A stretch of 64,000 nt of DNA from Heterocephalus glaber (Eukaryota > Chordata > Mammalia > Rodentia > Bathyergidae): the NCBI RefSeq assembly GCF_000247695.1, contig NW_004624776.1, positions 14,049,508-14,113,507 on the forward strand. The letters run 5' to 3'. Position 1 is the first letter of the stretch. Each line of letters starts with the position of its first letter. The notes beneath the pieces were generated by a model. It saw only the letters and a program-made list of their open reading frames with translations, was not told the origin of the DNA and did not search any database. A program made the translations under genes and the position numbers. Positions 48,571 through 60,960 of the stretch are shown here, piece by piece.

Positions 48571-50199
48571 ACTGAAGCACCCTATATGGTCCAAAAAGTT
48601 TACTTAATAGGAACTGGTCCAAGTGATCAGAAAAGACTATGCCAATGCTGTGTGGCCCCACCCCGGCAATGAAGCTATTGATAGTGTATCTGGGAACAGC
48701 CTGGAGCAAAGGACAGTTCTGTTTTCATGCATAGCTCATGTCATATTAGCTGACTATGGACAAAGAGCAACGGCTGCTTGGATCGATCAGTTCATGAGCC
48801 ATGAAGATTAGGGACTGCCTCCTTAGAATGACTATCAAACAAAAACTTAGGCTTCTCTAGGCAAGTTTAATTAGAGCTCCATAGATTCATCACAAAGTGA
48901 TCTTACTTCAGTCATTAGCTGCCAAAGGTAATCTTAATGAGCAACACTTATAAAATGATGGCTAACTTACCACGAGGGCCCAAAGAAGCTAAAAAAGGGA
49001 GGACATTTGGGAGGTCAGCCGCTTACATTTATAGATATTTTCTTATGTCAAATGATGATTAGGTGATTAGGTCTAGATTTGAGCCCAGGTTTTAGAGTCT
49101 GACTCTAACACTTATACTCTTTTTTCTTTTTAAATTATACTATATTCTTTACAACCGTTTGTATTATTGGCTCAAATTTGTATAGGCAAGTAAATTCTCG
49201 TTAATCTGCTAGCATACACAACATGGTTCGACCTGATTTAAAACACAACAGTGGCTTCACAAATTTAACTGGTTTTATCTCTAAGATTAAAGAGGCTACT
49301 GAATTTTATTACAGTGAAATACAACATATGACTTTTAAACTTTATTTCTAAAATGTTATTTTTAAAGTCTATATGGTATAATTACATGAGCGTTCAATAA
49401 ATATAGTAGGAAAGAACAAATCATAGACTAAACTTTCTTTTGGGGTTTCCACTTCTGAGGTTTAACTAATGCCTGCTTTTTCACCAGAGCATTTAGCACA
49501 GGAAAACAATACATCTGGTTCCCTGCTGCGTAACATGTCACTTTGGAAACTCCAACCTAATCAGAAATGCAGGCATTTTTTATTTGTTGATGACTACGTT
49601 TTGGCACATGCAATTCAATTAACAGTTCTGGAATATAAGCATATAATTTAGACATTTAAAAATATTTCTCGGTAAAATATTTTATCTTTGACTTTAAACT
49701 ATAATTCAATAAGCCATTGCTTTTTGTACTCTTCCACAACCACCAACAAAAGCCCAAATTGAATAAGAATTTAACAAAATCAAAGCCCGATGACATATCT
49801 ATTTCTAGCCATACGCTTTAATAAAAAGAATTATTAACAAAGAGCTCTTTGCCATCTTAACTGAGGCAAGGACATAGTTCTGGTGTAGGCTTTATCTTGT
49901 TAATCTAAACTGGTTAAATGAAAATATCTATGGTAACATTCAACATATGAATTCCAGATGCACCACAAAAGAGTCTGCCAATAACAAAACAGTTGGATTT
50001 TGTATTCAGTTTATACCAAGCACTCTAACACTGGATAAATGTAAAAGAGTAAGTCTTCAGCACTTAGGTTTTCTTCATTTCAGACTTGGATCTTAATGTT
50101 TTCTTTCTCAATAACTGATAGAAATATTATTTCAAAATGAGATTTTTCTGGGTTTTCTTCCATCTATATCTATATATCTCTTTTTAAAAACTTGACTAA

Positions 50200-50665
50200 T
50201 TTTCTTATTGTGATAAAATATGCATAAGATTTACCATTAGAGACATTGAGTGGATTCACAGTATTGTACAACCATCAAACTTGATCCCAGAACATTTTCA
50301 CCAGGCCCCAGAAAAGACCACAAAGTTCTATGCAGCCTGTCCGCTGCTCCATCTTCTTTCCCCCGGAAAGCATTAATTTGTCTCTGTGGATTTGCCTATT
50401 CTGCAGATTTCATATAAGTGGAATCATATAATACTATGTGGCTTTTTTCGTCTGGCTTCTACCACTTAGCACAGTGTTTTCAACGTTCATCCATTGCGTA
50501 GAATGCATCAGAACTTCATTTCTTCTGAATACTATTCTATTATAAAGATATGTTACATTTTGTTTATCCATTTTCAGATGATAGATATTTGATTTCCCCC
50601 CACATTTTGGTTATTGTGAAGAATGTTACCATGGACATTCATGTACAACCTTTTTTCTATATATT
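50200..50665 (-). mobile_element. Ancient LINE-1 3' end
   Basis: The plus strand shows the reverse of an L1M-type 3' end: TTGTGATAAAATATGCATAA GATTTACCATT, CAACCATCAAACTTGATCCC and TATAAGTGGAATCATATAAT. It runs opposite to the L1 copy that follows at about 50940. Confidence 0.75.
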
Positions 50666-50939
50666 TAAAAACTTTCCACAAAGATACCTTCTAATTGTTC
50701 TACTTCTATCAAAAGATTTGTCATTGCGATTACATTAAAGCATAAGGTAATTAATAAGCCAGTCAAAAATAGTTCCAAGCAAGAGCCAGGAGAAGAGGTG
50801 AAGGAGATGATGCCAGAGGATCTAGGCAGGGTCAGTTCATGTAGGGATTTACAAACCGCAGTGGAGATTGATTCCATCCTGAGAATTACAGGAAGTATGA
50901 GACATCAGAGCAGACGTTCTTCTCAAGTGCACATGGAAG

Positions 50940-53900
50940 GAACATTCTCCAGGACAGACCATATGAAAAGTCACAAAATAAGTTTCAATAAGTCTGACAA
51001 GATTGAAACATACAAAGTACCTTTTCCAATCACAGTGGAATAAAACCAGAAATCAGGAAGAGAAAGAAAATTGGAAAATTTACAAATATTTGGAAATCAA
51101 ACAACACCCTCCTAAATAACCAATGGGTCAAATAAAAACATCAGAAAAGAAATTGGAAAATACTTTGAGATGAATGAAAATTAGAACACAATATGCTAAA
51201 ACTTTGGAGATATAGCAAAAGCAATCATTTCTTAGCAAGAAATTTACAGCAGCAAATGCTTACACTGAAAAGGAAGATCTAAAGTTAATAACCTAGTTTT
51301 CTACTTTAAAACACTAGGCAAAATGAGAAAACTAAACCAAAAAAATAGCAGATGGTAGGAAATAAACATTAGAGGAGAGATTAATGAAATAGAAAAATAG
51401 AAAAAATAATAGAATCAATCAAACCAAAAGTTGGTTCTTTGAAAAAATTAACAAAAACAAGAAAACCTTGACTAGGAAAACAGAGAAGGCTCAAATGACT
51501 AAAATCAGAAATGCAAGAGAGAATATAACTACTCATGATTTATGAGAACACTATGAGCGACTCTATGTCAACAAATTATATGAAATGGACAAATTCCTAG
51601 AAACGTATGAACTAACAAAAATGACATAAGAAGTAGTAGAAAAGCTAAGGAATAGAGAGGTTCACTGGTGAATTCTACCAAATGTTTGAAGAACAGTTAA
51701 AACCAATCCTTCTGAAATTTTTCTCCAAAAAGTGCAGAAAGAACATCTCTTAAATCATTCTACAAGGTCAGCATTACCTTATACCAATGTCAGGCAAAAA
51801 CATGACAAGGGAAAAGATATCTAAAGATCAAAATCCCTTATAAAAATAGAGGCAAAAATCCTTCACAAACCAAGTGTAGCAGCATATTAAAGGATTATAC
51901 CCATGACCGAGAGGGACTTAATAGTGGTTAACCCTATAAAAATCAATCAATAGGGCCGGAGATTTAGCTCAGTGGTTCCGCTGCCTGGCTCACAAGCACA
52001 AGGTCCTGAGTTTCATCACCAGTACCAAAAAAAAAAAAAAAAAAAAAAACAATCAATAAACTATATAATAATAAAATGAAAGAGAAACACTACATGATCA
52101 TCTCAAATATGCTTAAAAACTCATTTGACAAAATCTAGCACTTTTTATGATAAAAATACTCAAACTAGAAAGAAAAGTGAGTTTCTCAGCATGACAGAAG
52201 CTGCATATGTAAAACTCAAAGGTAATATCATATTCATGGGTGAAAGCCTGAACATTTTCCCCTAAAGCCAAAAGGACAAGAGCGCCTTTTTTTTTTAACC
52301 ATTTCTATCCACCACAGTACTAGAAATCCTATAGTCAAGCAAAAGAAATGAAAGTTTCCAAATTGGAAATGAAGAGTAAAACTATTTCTGTTTGCAGTTT
52401 ATAGATCTGCAGATTATAGGTAGAAGACCTTAAGGATGTCACCAAAACCAAAATAAAACAAAACAATAAAACCTATTAGAAATAATAAGTTAATTCAACA
52501 AAGTTTCAGGATACAAAAAAACAAACAAGATCAGTGACATATTTATATACTAGCAATGAATCCAAAAAGAAAATAATTCTAACCTACAAAATCACCAAAA
52601 GACTAAAATACTTAGGAATCAATTTAAACTAAGAAGGTACAATACTTATATACTGGCAGCTATAAAACATTGTTAAAAGAAATTTTAAAAGACCAAAATA
52701 AATGCAAAGACTTCCAGTGTTCATAGATTGGAAGACTTAATATTGTTCAGATACCAGCACTGCTCAGATTTAATGCAATCCCTATTAAATTCAATAGTGT
52801 TCTTTGCAGAGATGAAAGAACCCTTCCTAAAATTCTTATGGCATTTCCAGTAATCCTGAGGTAGCCAAAGCAATCTTTGAGAAACACTTCTGGAGGACAG
52901 GCCCTTCCTTGTGTTTACTACAAAAGGTACAGCAATTTAAAAAGTATTGACGAGAATAGAAAAGCTACATGGACTGTGAAACAGAAGAGACAGGACAGGA
53001 ATAAACCCATACATTTATGGTCAAATGCATTTTGACAAAAGAGTTGTCAAAATGGTGTCAGGAAAACTGGATATGCATCTGCAAAAGGATGAAAGTGGGT
53101 ACTACCTCATACCACATTTAAAAATTAACAAAAATGGATCAGACACCTAAATTTAGGAGCTAGAAATAAAATCTTTAGATATAAGGGAAAACTCTTCATA
53201 AGCTTGGTTTGGAATGATTCCTAAATATATACCAAAAGGACAGGCAACAAAAGAAAAAATAGATACATTAGCTTTTAATAAAACTAAAATTTTTGTGCTT
53301 GAAAGAACACCATTAAAGATGTAGAGTAACAACCCACAGAATAGGAATGGAAGAAGTCATTTGTGTGTCACATACTGGTAAGGGTTTAATGCTCAGAATA
53401 TTTATAAAGAATTCCTACAACTAAACAAGAAAACTACAGAAACAACCCAGTTAAAAATTGGCAAAATACTCAGGCATTTCTCCAAAGAAGTTATACAAAT
53501 GGTGAATAAACATAGGAAAAAATGTTCAGCCATTATTCATTAGAGAAATTCAAAACCACAATAAATAGCACTATGAGATGACAATGATTAAAACAAAAGT
53601 GTTGATGGAGATGTAGAGAAACTGGCATTCTCATATACTGCTGGTGGAAATCCAAAATGGTGCTGTGTTGTCAGATAAGAGTTTAGGAGTTCCTAAAAAA
53701 ATTAAACATAGTCATCATACGAGCCAACAATTTCATGCATAGGTATATCCTCCAAAGAATGGAAAATGGACTTAGAGAAATACCAGTAAAAATACTCATA
53801 GCACACAATAGCCAAAGGTAGAAGAAATCTAATTACTGCCAATCAACAGATGACCAGATAACCAAAATGTGGGATATACCTACAATGGAACACTATTCAG

Positions 53901-54215
53901 GCTTAAAAATGAAGGAAAACTTAATACATGCTACAACATGGGTACCCTTTCTGGACACTATGCTAAGAGAAATGACAGTCAAAAAAGCCTAAATATTTCA
54001 TGATTCCACTTATATGAAACAGATAGAATAGGCAAATTCACACAGACAGGAAGTGGATTAGAAGATACCGAAGGTGGGCATGGGAGGACACTGAGTCACT
54101 CTGGGTACATTTTCTGTTTTGAGTGATAAACGTGTCATAAACCTAGGCTAGTAGTGAGGGGTGCACACCATTGTGAATGCATTTAATGCCATGGATTCCA
54201 AGGTGAAAAAAGGTT
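50940..54215 (+). mobile_element. Ancient LINE-1 (ORF2 and 3' end), interrupted by a SINE
   Basis: This long plus-strand L1M-type copy starts in ORF2 (CCAGGACAGACCATATG, GGTTCTTTGAAAAAATTAAC), passes the middle of ORF2, and reaches the 3' end (CAACAGATGACCAGATAACC, CCACTTATATGAAACAGATA, GAATGCATTTAATGCCA). It carries many stops and no usable ORF. An ID SINE is inserted at 51953-52049. Confidence 0.85.
51953..52049 (+). mobile_element. ID-type SINE inside an L1 copy
   Basis: GGGCCGGAGATTTAGCTCAG TGGTTCCGCTGCC and an A-tail of about 24. CAATCAATA flanks it on both sides (51944-51952 and 52050-52058), a target-site duplication. The long pure tail indicates a recent insertion. Confidence 0.92.
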
Positions 54216-54464
54216 ACTAGGAAGTGCCCAGAGGGTTCCAAGGGTGGAGAACAATGTGCTTTAGAAACCTGTACTTTAGAAAGATGCTGCCAGCAGAATG
54301 GAGCATAAGACAGGTACAGCAGGTGGGAGGGAGCTGTGCTGCTCCAGGTGGCCATGACAATGTTGAGGGTCAAGACCACAACCACGGAGAGGCTGTCCAG
54401 GGGCTCAACTGGAGCAATGTTGGCAGAGCCACTGGTACACCAATGGGCTGACGTGAGGCAGGTG

Positions 54465-54815
54465 CAGAGAATGGATAAAGAAAATGCGGTGTTTCTACAC
54501 AATGGAGTGCCGCTCTGTCATAAAGAAGGACAGACTTGAGTCCTTTGTGGGACAATAGAAGCACCTTGTGACCATAATGTTAGGTGAAATAAATCAGACA
54601 CACAAACTTAAATATCACTTGGTTTCTCCTATATGAGAAACCGAAAGTATAAACAAATTCAAGAGCAAAATAAAAGACAGATAATAGGAAACAGGGAGAT
54701 AGATCTTTTGTAAAAGGGAAGGAGACCAAGAGATGAAGGAAGGAAAGGGAATGAAGAAATAATTAAGATGTTTTATGTACATATGCCAACTCCCAGTGAG
54801 GAATGTTATCACTCC
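54465..54815 (+). mobile_element. LINE-1 3' end fragment
   Basis: AATGGATAAAGAAAATGCGG, GGTGAAATAAATCAGACACA and ATATGAGAAACCGAAAGTA belong to the same L1 3' end as the copies at about 59950 and 57900, reading on the plus strand. Confidence 0.75.
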
Positions 54816-56127
54816 GCACCATAAACATGAATGAATAACAAGAAAAATGAACTTTAGAAAAGAACAATAGAATCAAGAGTAGCATGTTGGTTTGGGAGCC
54901 ACCAAGTAAACTATGGTGCTGTTTATTAATTTGCAGATATGGTGACAATTTGAGTGACACTGGATTGGGTGGGGGTAGAGAAAGAGATAAGAAGTTTTGT
55001 TTGGAAATCCTGAGTTTGAGATACCTCTACTCATCTGTGCAGATGCATGAACCAGGCCTGGGAAGGTCCTGTAACTGAAGACACACATTTGAAAAGCAGG
55101 AATGCATAAATAACATCCAAAGCCAGAGGGCTGATAAAACCACCTACAGGTATAGCATAGATAAAATAACCCAGGACAGAACCCAGGTGTGCTTTGAAAT
55201 TGGAAAATCAGATAGAAGAGAAGCCAGTGTTTAAGATAAGCAGAAAATAAACAGGTATCAAAGAAGTTTGAAAACACATTTCTAAAAAGAAGTAACTCAA
55301 AGCTTAATTGAATGAATTCTTCTGATTCTTAAATAACTGGAATGAATCAGGGTGTTTTATTTTAGAGATTTGTTACAGAAAGCAAATTGCAACTTTGTGG
55401 AAAACAGATTTACGATTTTATAAAAATCAGTGACCTTGCACACTGGGCTGCTTACAAATTAAATATTAATCTAATAAAATGAAACCAGAACGTGCTTGGA
55501 AACATGGTGTCACAGAGTGAAATAAGAAGGGAAAAGCTCAGGAGAAATTTATAACAAACAGTAATCACAGTCCATCTGTACACAAGATTATTTAAAGTAA
55601 GAAAACATTACTTTTCAAATGAATGATAATGAAGAATTATCCAGAACTTTACATCTTTTTTCAAAGGAATTATTCTTCGTTTCTTTTGAAGTTCCCCCCA
55701 AATATGTGTATGCATGCTTCTGGCTTGTTTCTGCTCGTCTGCACCTGACGCCATTGAGCCCGTCTTCTGACATCTATTCCTAGACAAGCAGCCATGTGCA
55801 TAAAGTAGAAGCAAGGTCATCCTGTGAGACCATGCTTGGAGGGCTGAGTTTCCAAATTAGCACCTGCTCCTGTTTCTACTGATTTTCCTTTCTGAACTGA
55901 ACACACATCACAAACAGCACAGCCATGCGAGTGTTGTCCACCCTGTACTGAGCAAGCTTATAACATCTGTTCATAAACACAAAATCTGAGTTTGATTCTC
56001 TTTTTCAGTCCCTTGGTAGGCACTGCTGTAATCACTAGCCCTTTCATGCTTTCAGTGCAAGCGAACCAAGGCAAACCCCAGGGTGGCCCCACACTGTCTT
56101 TGTTCTACTGCTAACACCAATGACTCA
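54816..56127. other. Large TNFRSF19 intron, unassigned
   Basis: AT-rich sequence with a 134-codon minus ORF (54873-55277) lacking any recognised domain. Confidence 0.45.
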
Positions 56128-56140
56128 TCAATACACTTTT

Positions 56141-56223
56141 TTTTTTTGGTACTGGGGATTGAACTGCAGTCCTTGTGCTTTTGGGGCAGGTGGCAGAACC
56201 ACTGAGCTCAATCCCCAGCCCTA
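56141..56223 (-). mobile_element. ID-type SINE (first of an adjacent pair)
   Basis: T-run, GGTACTGGGGATTGAACTGC and ACTGAGCTCAATCCCCAGCC. It is flanked by TCAATACACTTTT at 56128-56140 and 56224-56236. Confidence 0.92.
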
Positions 56224-56236
56224 TCAATACACTTTT

Positions 56237-56324
56237 TTTTTGGTAGGGTGGGGGGGGGGATCGAACTCGGGTCTTTGAGCTTGTTCACCAGGAGGCAAAA
56301 CCACTGAGCTAAATCCCCGGCCCC
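56237..56324 (-). mobile_element. ID-type SINE (second of an adjacent pair)
   Basis: T-run, GGTAGGGTGGGGGGGGGGAT CGAACTCGGG and ACTGAGCTAAATCCCCGGCC. It is flanked by TCAATACACTTTT at 56224-56236 and 56325-56337. Confidence 0.92.
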
Positions 56325-56622
56325 TCAATACACTTTTAATATGAGCAGAGCCCATCCCTAAGAAGTGAAGTTTTGCATCCTTGTTTCTATTTGATTACAT
56401 GCTAAGCTGTGTCTAAGGGCACAGCGCCAGTGTAAGTAATGTGAAAGGTAAAAGCTGACAGGATAGTCTGGCACAAAAGGAATCCACTGGATAGTGCAAT
56501 GGCGCAATTAGCTCTTGACTGTGGCATGATGAAATGGGGTTATTTTTTTATTAAAGTTTTATTTCTGACTCACAAAAAGTAATTACACATACTATGGGAT
56601 ACAAGGGGATGTTCAAATACAT

Positions 56623-56985
56623 TTTTTTAGTCAGCTTTTCATAGCTGTGACAAAATAAGTGAAAAAAACAACTTACAGGAAGAATCTTGTATTTTGGCTC
56701 ATGGTTACAGAAGTTTCAGTCCATAGTCTGGTGGCTCCATTCTTTTGAGCTCTGGTGAGACAGAAACACCATGGCAAAAGAAGCAAAGCCGTTCACTTCA
56801 TGGTAGCCAGGAACCAGAGAGGAAGGGTCCAGAGACCAGACATAGCACACAAAGGCATGTCCCCAGTGACCTCCTTCCTCTAGCTAGGACCTACCTTTTA
56901 GTACCATTCACCTAGGAGTGAATCCAGCCGTCTTCCTGAGTGTCTCTTAATCCAGTCAAGTTGACAGTCAATATTAACCATCACA
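56623..56985 (-). mobile_element. MaLR-type solo LTR
   Basis: Read on the minus strand it starts TGTGATGGTTAATATTGACT and ends in a degenerate GACTAAAAAA. TACAT occurs directly on both sides (56618-56622 and 56986-56990), which fits a 5-bp duplication. TTTTGGCTCATGGTTACAG is the usual internal landmark. Confidence 0.78.
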
Positions 56986-57049
56986 TACATTTGCACTGTA
57001 TAATTACCAAGTCCGTTAACATATCCTTCCCCTCAAACACCTGTCCTTT

Positions 57050-57650
57050 CTTTGCAGTATTCTTTTGTCTAAGTATTTTATAAACTAAAAATAGAACTAC
57101 CATATGATTCAGCAATCCCTTTACTGGGTAATGTATCTGAAGGAAAGGAAATAAGTGTGTTGAAGAGACATCTACACTCTATGTTCATTTAAGCACAACA
57201 GAAAGACATGGAATCATTCTAAGTGTTCAAGAGATGAATGGATAAAGAAACTGTGGTATTTATACATGAGGAAATATTATTCAGCCCAAATAAAGACAGA
57301 AATCCTGTCATTTGTGACAATGTGGATGAAGTTAGAAGACATTATGTTAAGTGAAATAAGTGAGGCACAAAAATTCAAGAACTGCATGATCTAACTCATG
57401 TAGAATCCAAAAAAGTTGCTGTCAAAGAAGTAGAGAATAGAAAGGTGGTCAGCAGAGGCTGGGCACGGGATAGAAGAAGAAAAGGGAGATGGTCCAAGGG
57501 AAGTGTTACACTTGGATCAGAGGAATAGTTCCAGGGTTCTGTTGCACACTGGGGTGACTACAGTAAGTAATAATATATTTTAGGTAGTTACTTCAAATGT
57601 TACAGAAGGGGAAGACATGACCCTAAAGGCCCCACAGAACTCACCATCAA
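57050..57650 (+). mobile_element. LINE-1 3' end fragment
   Basis: GAACTACCATATGATTCAGC, GATGAATGGATAAAGAAACT GTGG and GGATGAAGTTAGAAGACATT are standard L1 ORF2/3' end landmarks on the plus strand. Confidence 0.8.
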
Positions 57651-57899
57651 TCTTAATTTATTCATTTCCATTTTCCTCTGAGGCTCCAGCCCATCACTTG
57701 ACAATCTGTATCACACATGCTGAAAGGAAACCACGATAAAACTACAAACCTTCCTTCTTCAGACTGGGAAATTATGTATATATCTGTTCTTAAGTCTAAA
57801 GCACATAATAGTGCTCTTCATTTATGTTTATTCTCAAGTTCTTCGAGTCATTTAAAAAGTTTCCTTTAGATTATTAATAACATTTACTCTCTGCCGCAA

Positions 57900-58395
57900 G
57901 AAATTTGTTTTTATTCTTTTATTGGTACATTTTAGGTATACAATATGTTTACATTGATCATTGGGTGCCTGTACCTGTACATGATGCATCTTAGTTCTTA
58001 TTTTTTTCCCCATTGCCTGTGCGCCCTTCACCCCCTCCACCCTTCCCTATTTACATAAATTTTGTTTCCATTTTTATTTTCTTTTCTCATAACTTTTCCT
58101 TTCCCTTCTCCCCTTTCCCCTTGGCCTCCCACCACCCCTATGCCTTTGGACATTTTCCTATTTCAAATTATCAATTATTCATTTTAATCCTTATTTATAC
58201 TTTCAGTTTCTCACACTAGAGAAACTATTCGGTATTTACATATGTGTGTCCTATTTATTTCACTTAAGAGTATGGCCTCAATATGCATCCATTTAGCTCT
58301 AAATGTCTCTAGTTTCTCGTTCTTTATGGCTGAGTAGTGCTCCATTTTATAAAAAAGCAACCCCACATCTTTTTTATCCAGTTTTCAGTTTGCCA
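57900..58395 (-). mobile_element. Younger LINE-1 3' end
   Basis: It shares TTTATTGGTACATTTTAGGT, a C/T-rich 3' UTR block and GAGAAACTATTCGGTATTTA with the copy at 42533, both reading on the minus strand. The shared lineage-type 3' UTR suggests a more recent L1 family than the copy at 50940. Confidence 0.8.
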
Positions 58396-59344
58396 CAAGA
58401 AATATTAAAAAATATCTTTATAGCCAGTGTTCTAAGACAGTTTCTATTATCACATTTTTATCTTTTGAATTACAAGAGGAAAGGTCCAAATCTTATAATT
58501 ACATGAATCAAAGCCATCGAATGCATCTTGGAAAGCTTTCATCAAAATATGTTGCTGATTTTACTATAATAGAAAAGGTATGTTATTAGAAAATAGATTT
58601 TTTAAAAAATAATAGCTGCTCACGCTATCAGTTCTTAGCCATGACTTTGTCTCTCCTCTTGAAAAATCTTAACTAAAGCCAGTGGCTTAAGATCACCTCT
58701 GAGTGGGGGAATAAGGTACACAACTGATCGCTCATAATTTAGTAACGACAACACTACTCTTAACCAAAGGGTTATAAAATGCACTATCAATGTTTTAATT
58801 CTAAAGAACAGTTGCTTTTAATTAGATCTACTGATGAAGTAGAAATGACAGTAATGACTTTCTAGATAAATTAATAAACATAACAAACTGAATTAGTAGA
58901 TTCAGTGTAGTAAACATTTCACATGTGTGCGAACTCACATAAAAGCTGTGTTTATGACAACCTGATTTTACTATGTGAGAAGAAAACTAGCAGACACACA
59001 TACTCTGAAGCCCCGAAACCGTGCTTTTGCTGCCACGCTGGTGGAAGCAGATGCTGCCAATGCTGGAAGTGTGGCTTGTAGATCAACTTGGGCACTTTGC
59101 TTCTGAGGGATCACAGATGAAATTTCCACAGGATTTGGAAGCCCAAATTACACGTGAATGAACACATCCCACTGCATCTCATAATTATGTACTACGATGT
59201 ACCAATCAAAAATAAACAGGATTTACATGGAAATCCACTGGCCTGCATATGACACATGCACATGAGCAGGCCATCAGTCCTTTCCCCTTTTCCCTTCCCT
59301 CTTTACCTGGCTCCAGCACTTACCAAAATATGCTACACACTCTG
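58396..59344. other. Large TNFRSF19 intron, unassigned
   Basis: No family recognised. GATGTACCAATCAAAAATAA near 59200 looks like the A-rich end of an old retroposon, without a recognisable body. Confidence 0.4.
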
Positions 59345-59550
59345 ATGGTGAAGAGTTTTGGAGTCAATAGTCTGGATTCAGATCTTGGCTTTGCCACTGA
59401 CCAGCTGGGTTACCACTAGCATATGACAACCTCTTGCTTTTGTTTCCTTAGCAGTAAAACCAAGAATTATCACTACCTATCATAGGATTTTGGTGAGAAC
59501 CTAATCAATATTGCACACAGAAGGTTAGCAAGTAAAAGTTCCTTAAGGGC
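59345..59550 (+). mobile_element. MIR relic
   Basis: TGGATTCAGATCTTGGCTTT GCCACTGACCAGCTG and TCCTTAGCAGTAAAACC, ending GATTTTGGTGAGAACC, follow the MIR consensus. Confidence 0.72.
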
Positions 59551-59949
59551 TGGCCACACATTCTATTATTACTCAGAGTCAGCCATTGTAATTATGACGT
59601 CAGGATCTAGGGTGTCACTTATTCAGTTGAAACCACCTACATATTGGTAGACTGTCAAATAAACTGAGGGAATGAGCCACTTGCAAATGAGAGTTCACAC
59701 ATGTGTCCTCACAGCCCTAAAATGCTGAAAAGTGAAGGAGCAAAACTAATGACAGAACAAACCAAAATAGTTTTCTCTGGAAATTTAGGCTTGTTTTCTA
59801 TGAAGGACATAAATGCTACACTTTTATCTAAGACTCGAAAAGGACTTTACAAAAACGATCTCTTCATTAGTAATATCAAGCAATACTATGTAACAATAGC
59901 AGTGAGCAAAATAATTAATCTTCAAGGAATAATGAGAATGAAAATGGTA

Positions 59950-60960
59950 AGCTATTCCTAAGAAAAGCTTTTAGAGCTTTTGCACAGCAAAAGAAATCAC
60001 CAACAGAGTGAAAAGACAACCCATAGAATGGAAAAAAATTTTAGCCAGTGGTTCCTCAGACAAAGGACTAATATCTAGAACACATAAAGAATTGAAAAAA
60101 ATCACCCACCCCAAATTTAAAGATCCAATCCAAAAATGGGCATCAGAGATGAATATATACTTCTTAGATGAAGAAGTAGTAATGGCAAATAAATATATCA
60201 AAAAGTGTTCAACATCATTGGTCATTCATGAGATGAAAATGAAAACAATGCTGACATTCTGTCTCACTCCAGAAAGAATGGCTAGAATCAAGAAATCAAC
60301 CAACAACAAATGCTGGCGGGGCTGTGTGGAAAAAGGAACCCTGCTCCACTTTTGGTGGGAGTGTAGACTGGTGCAACTGCTGTGGAAATCAATGTGGAGA
60401 TTCCTCAAAGAACTAGGATTAGAAGTCCCATTTGACCCCGCTATTCCCCTTCTTGGTATCTTCCCAAAGAATTAAAAGCATCATACCACAGTGATATATG
60501 TGCACCCATGTTTATACTGGCACAGTTTGTAACAGCTAAATCTTAGAAACAACCCAAATGCCCATCAATTGATGAATGGATAAAAAAAGATGTTTTTCTT
60601 TTACATAATGGAGGACTATTCAGCCATAAAGATGGAAAACTGGAGACATTTCTAGGTAAAAGGATGCATCTTGAGAGCTGGGGATTTAGCTCAGTGGTTT
60701 TGCCACCTGCTGTGCAAGCACAAGGACCCCAGTTTGATCCCCAGTACCAAAAAAAAAAAAAAAAGGATGAGGATGCATCTTGAAACCTTACTCTTAAGTG
60801 AAATAAATCAGACACACATGTGTAAATATTGCATTGTCTCTCTGGTGTGAGAAACTGCAAGTGTAAATAAGGACCAAAATGTACAAGAGACACTGTGAAA
60901 TAGGAAGAAATTGTTCAAAATTATACTGAGTTTGAGATACTTTGTTAATAATTAAAATAT
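59950..60960 (+). mobile_element. Younger LINE-1, ORF2 C-terminus with nested SINE
   Basis: A plus-strand L1 with a 155-codon open stretch at 60008-60475. That stretch carries the ORF2 C-terminal landmarks [36 protein letters not shown] and [14 protein letters not shown]. After the stop the frame continues as KQPKCPS, DEWIKKDVF and DGKLETFLG until an ID SINE (60675-60760) cuts it. The 3' UTR resumes at 60784. The copy is 5' truncated and non-autonomous. Confidence 0.9.
60675..60760 (+). mobile_element. ID-type SINE nested in LINE-1 ORF2
   Basis: GAGCTGGGGATTTAGCTCAG TGGTTTTGCC, AGTTTGATCCCCAGTACC and an A-tail. The 13-base GGATGCATCTTGA occurs at 60662-60674 and again at 60771-60783 as the target-site duplication. 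Confidence 0.93.

Larger units (their letters stand above)
43271..50199. other. Large TNFRSF19 intron, low repeat content
   Basis: Apart from a reversed B1-dID, a MIR and an L2 end, this 7-kb part is mostly unique-looking AT-rich sequence. No cysteine-rich-domain exon was found on the minus strand. A 62-codon ORF at 48623-48811 matches nothing known to me. Confidence 0.5.

Noticed and set aside
54873..55277. 134-codon minus ORF as a TNFRSF19 ectodomain exon
   Set aside because: It contains cysteines, but not in TNFR spacing, and has no match to the TNFRSF19 ectodomain or splice sites in the required phase.
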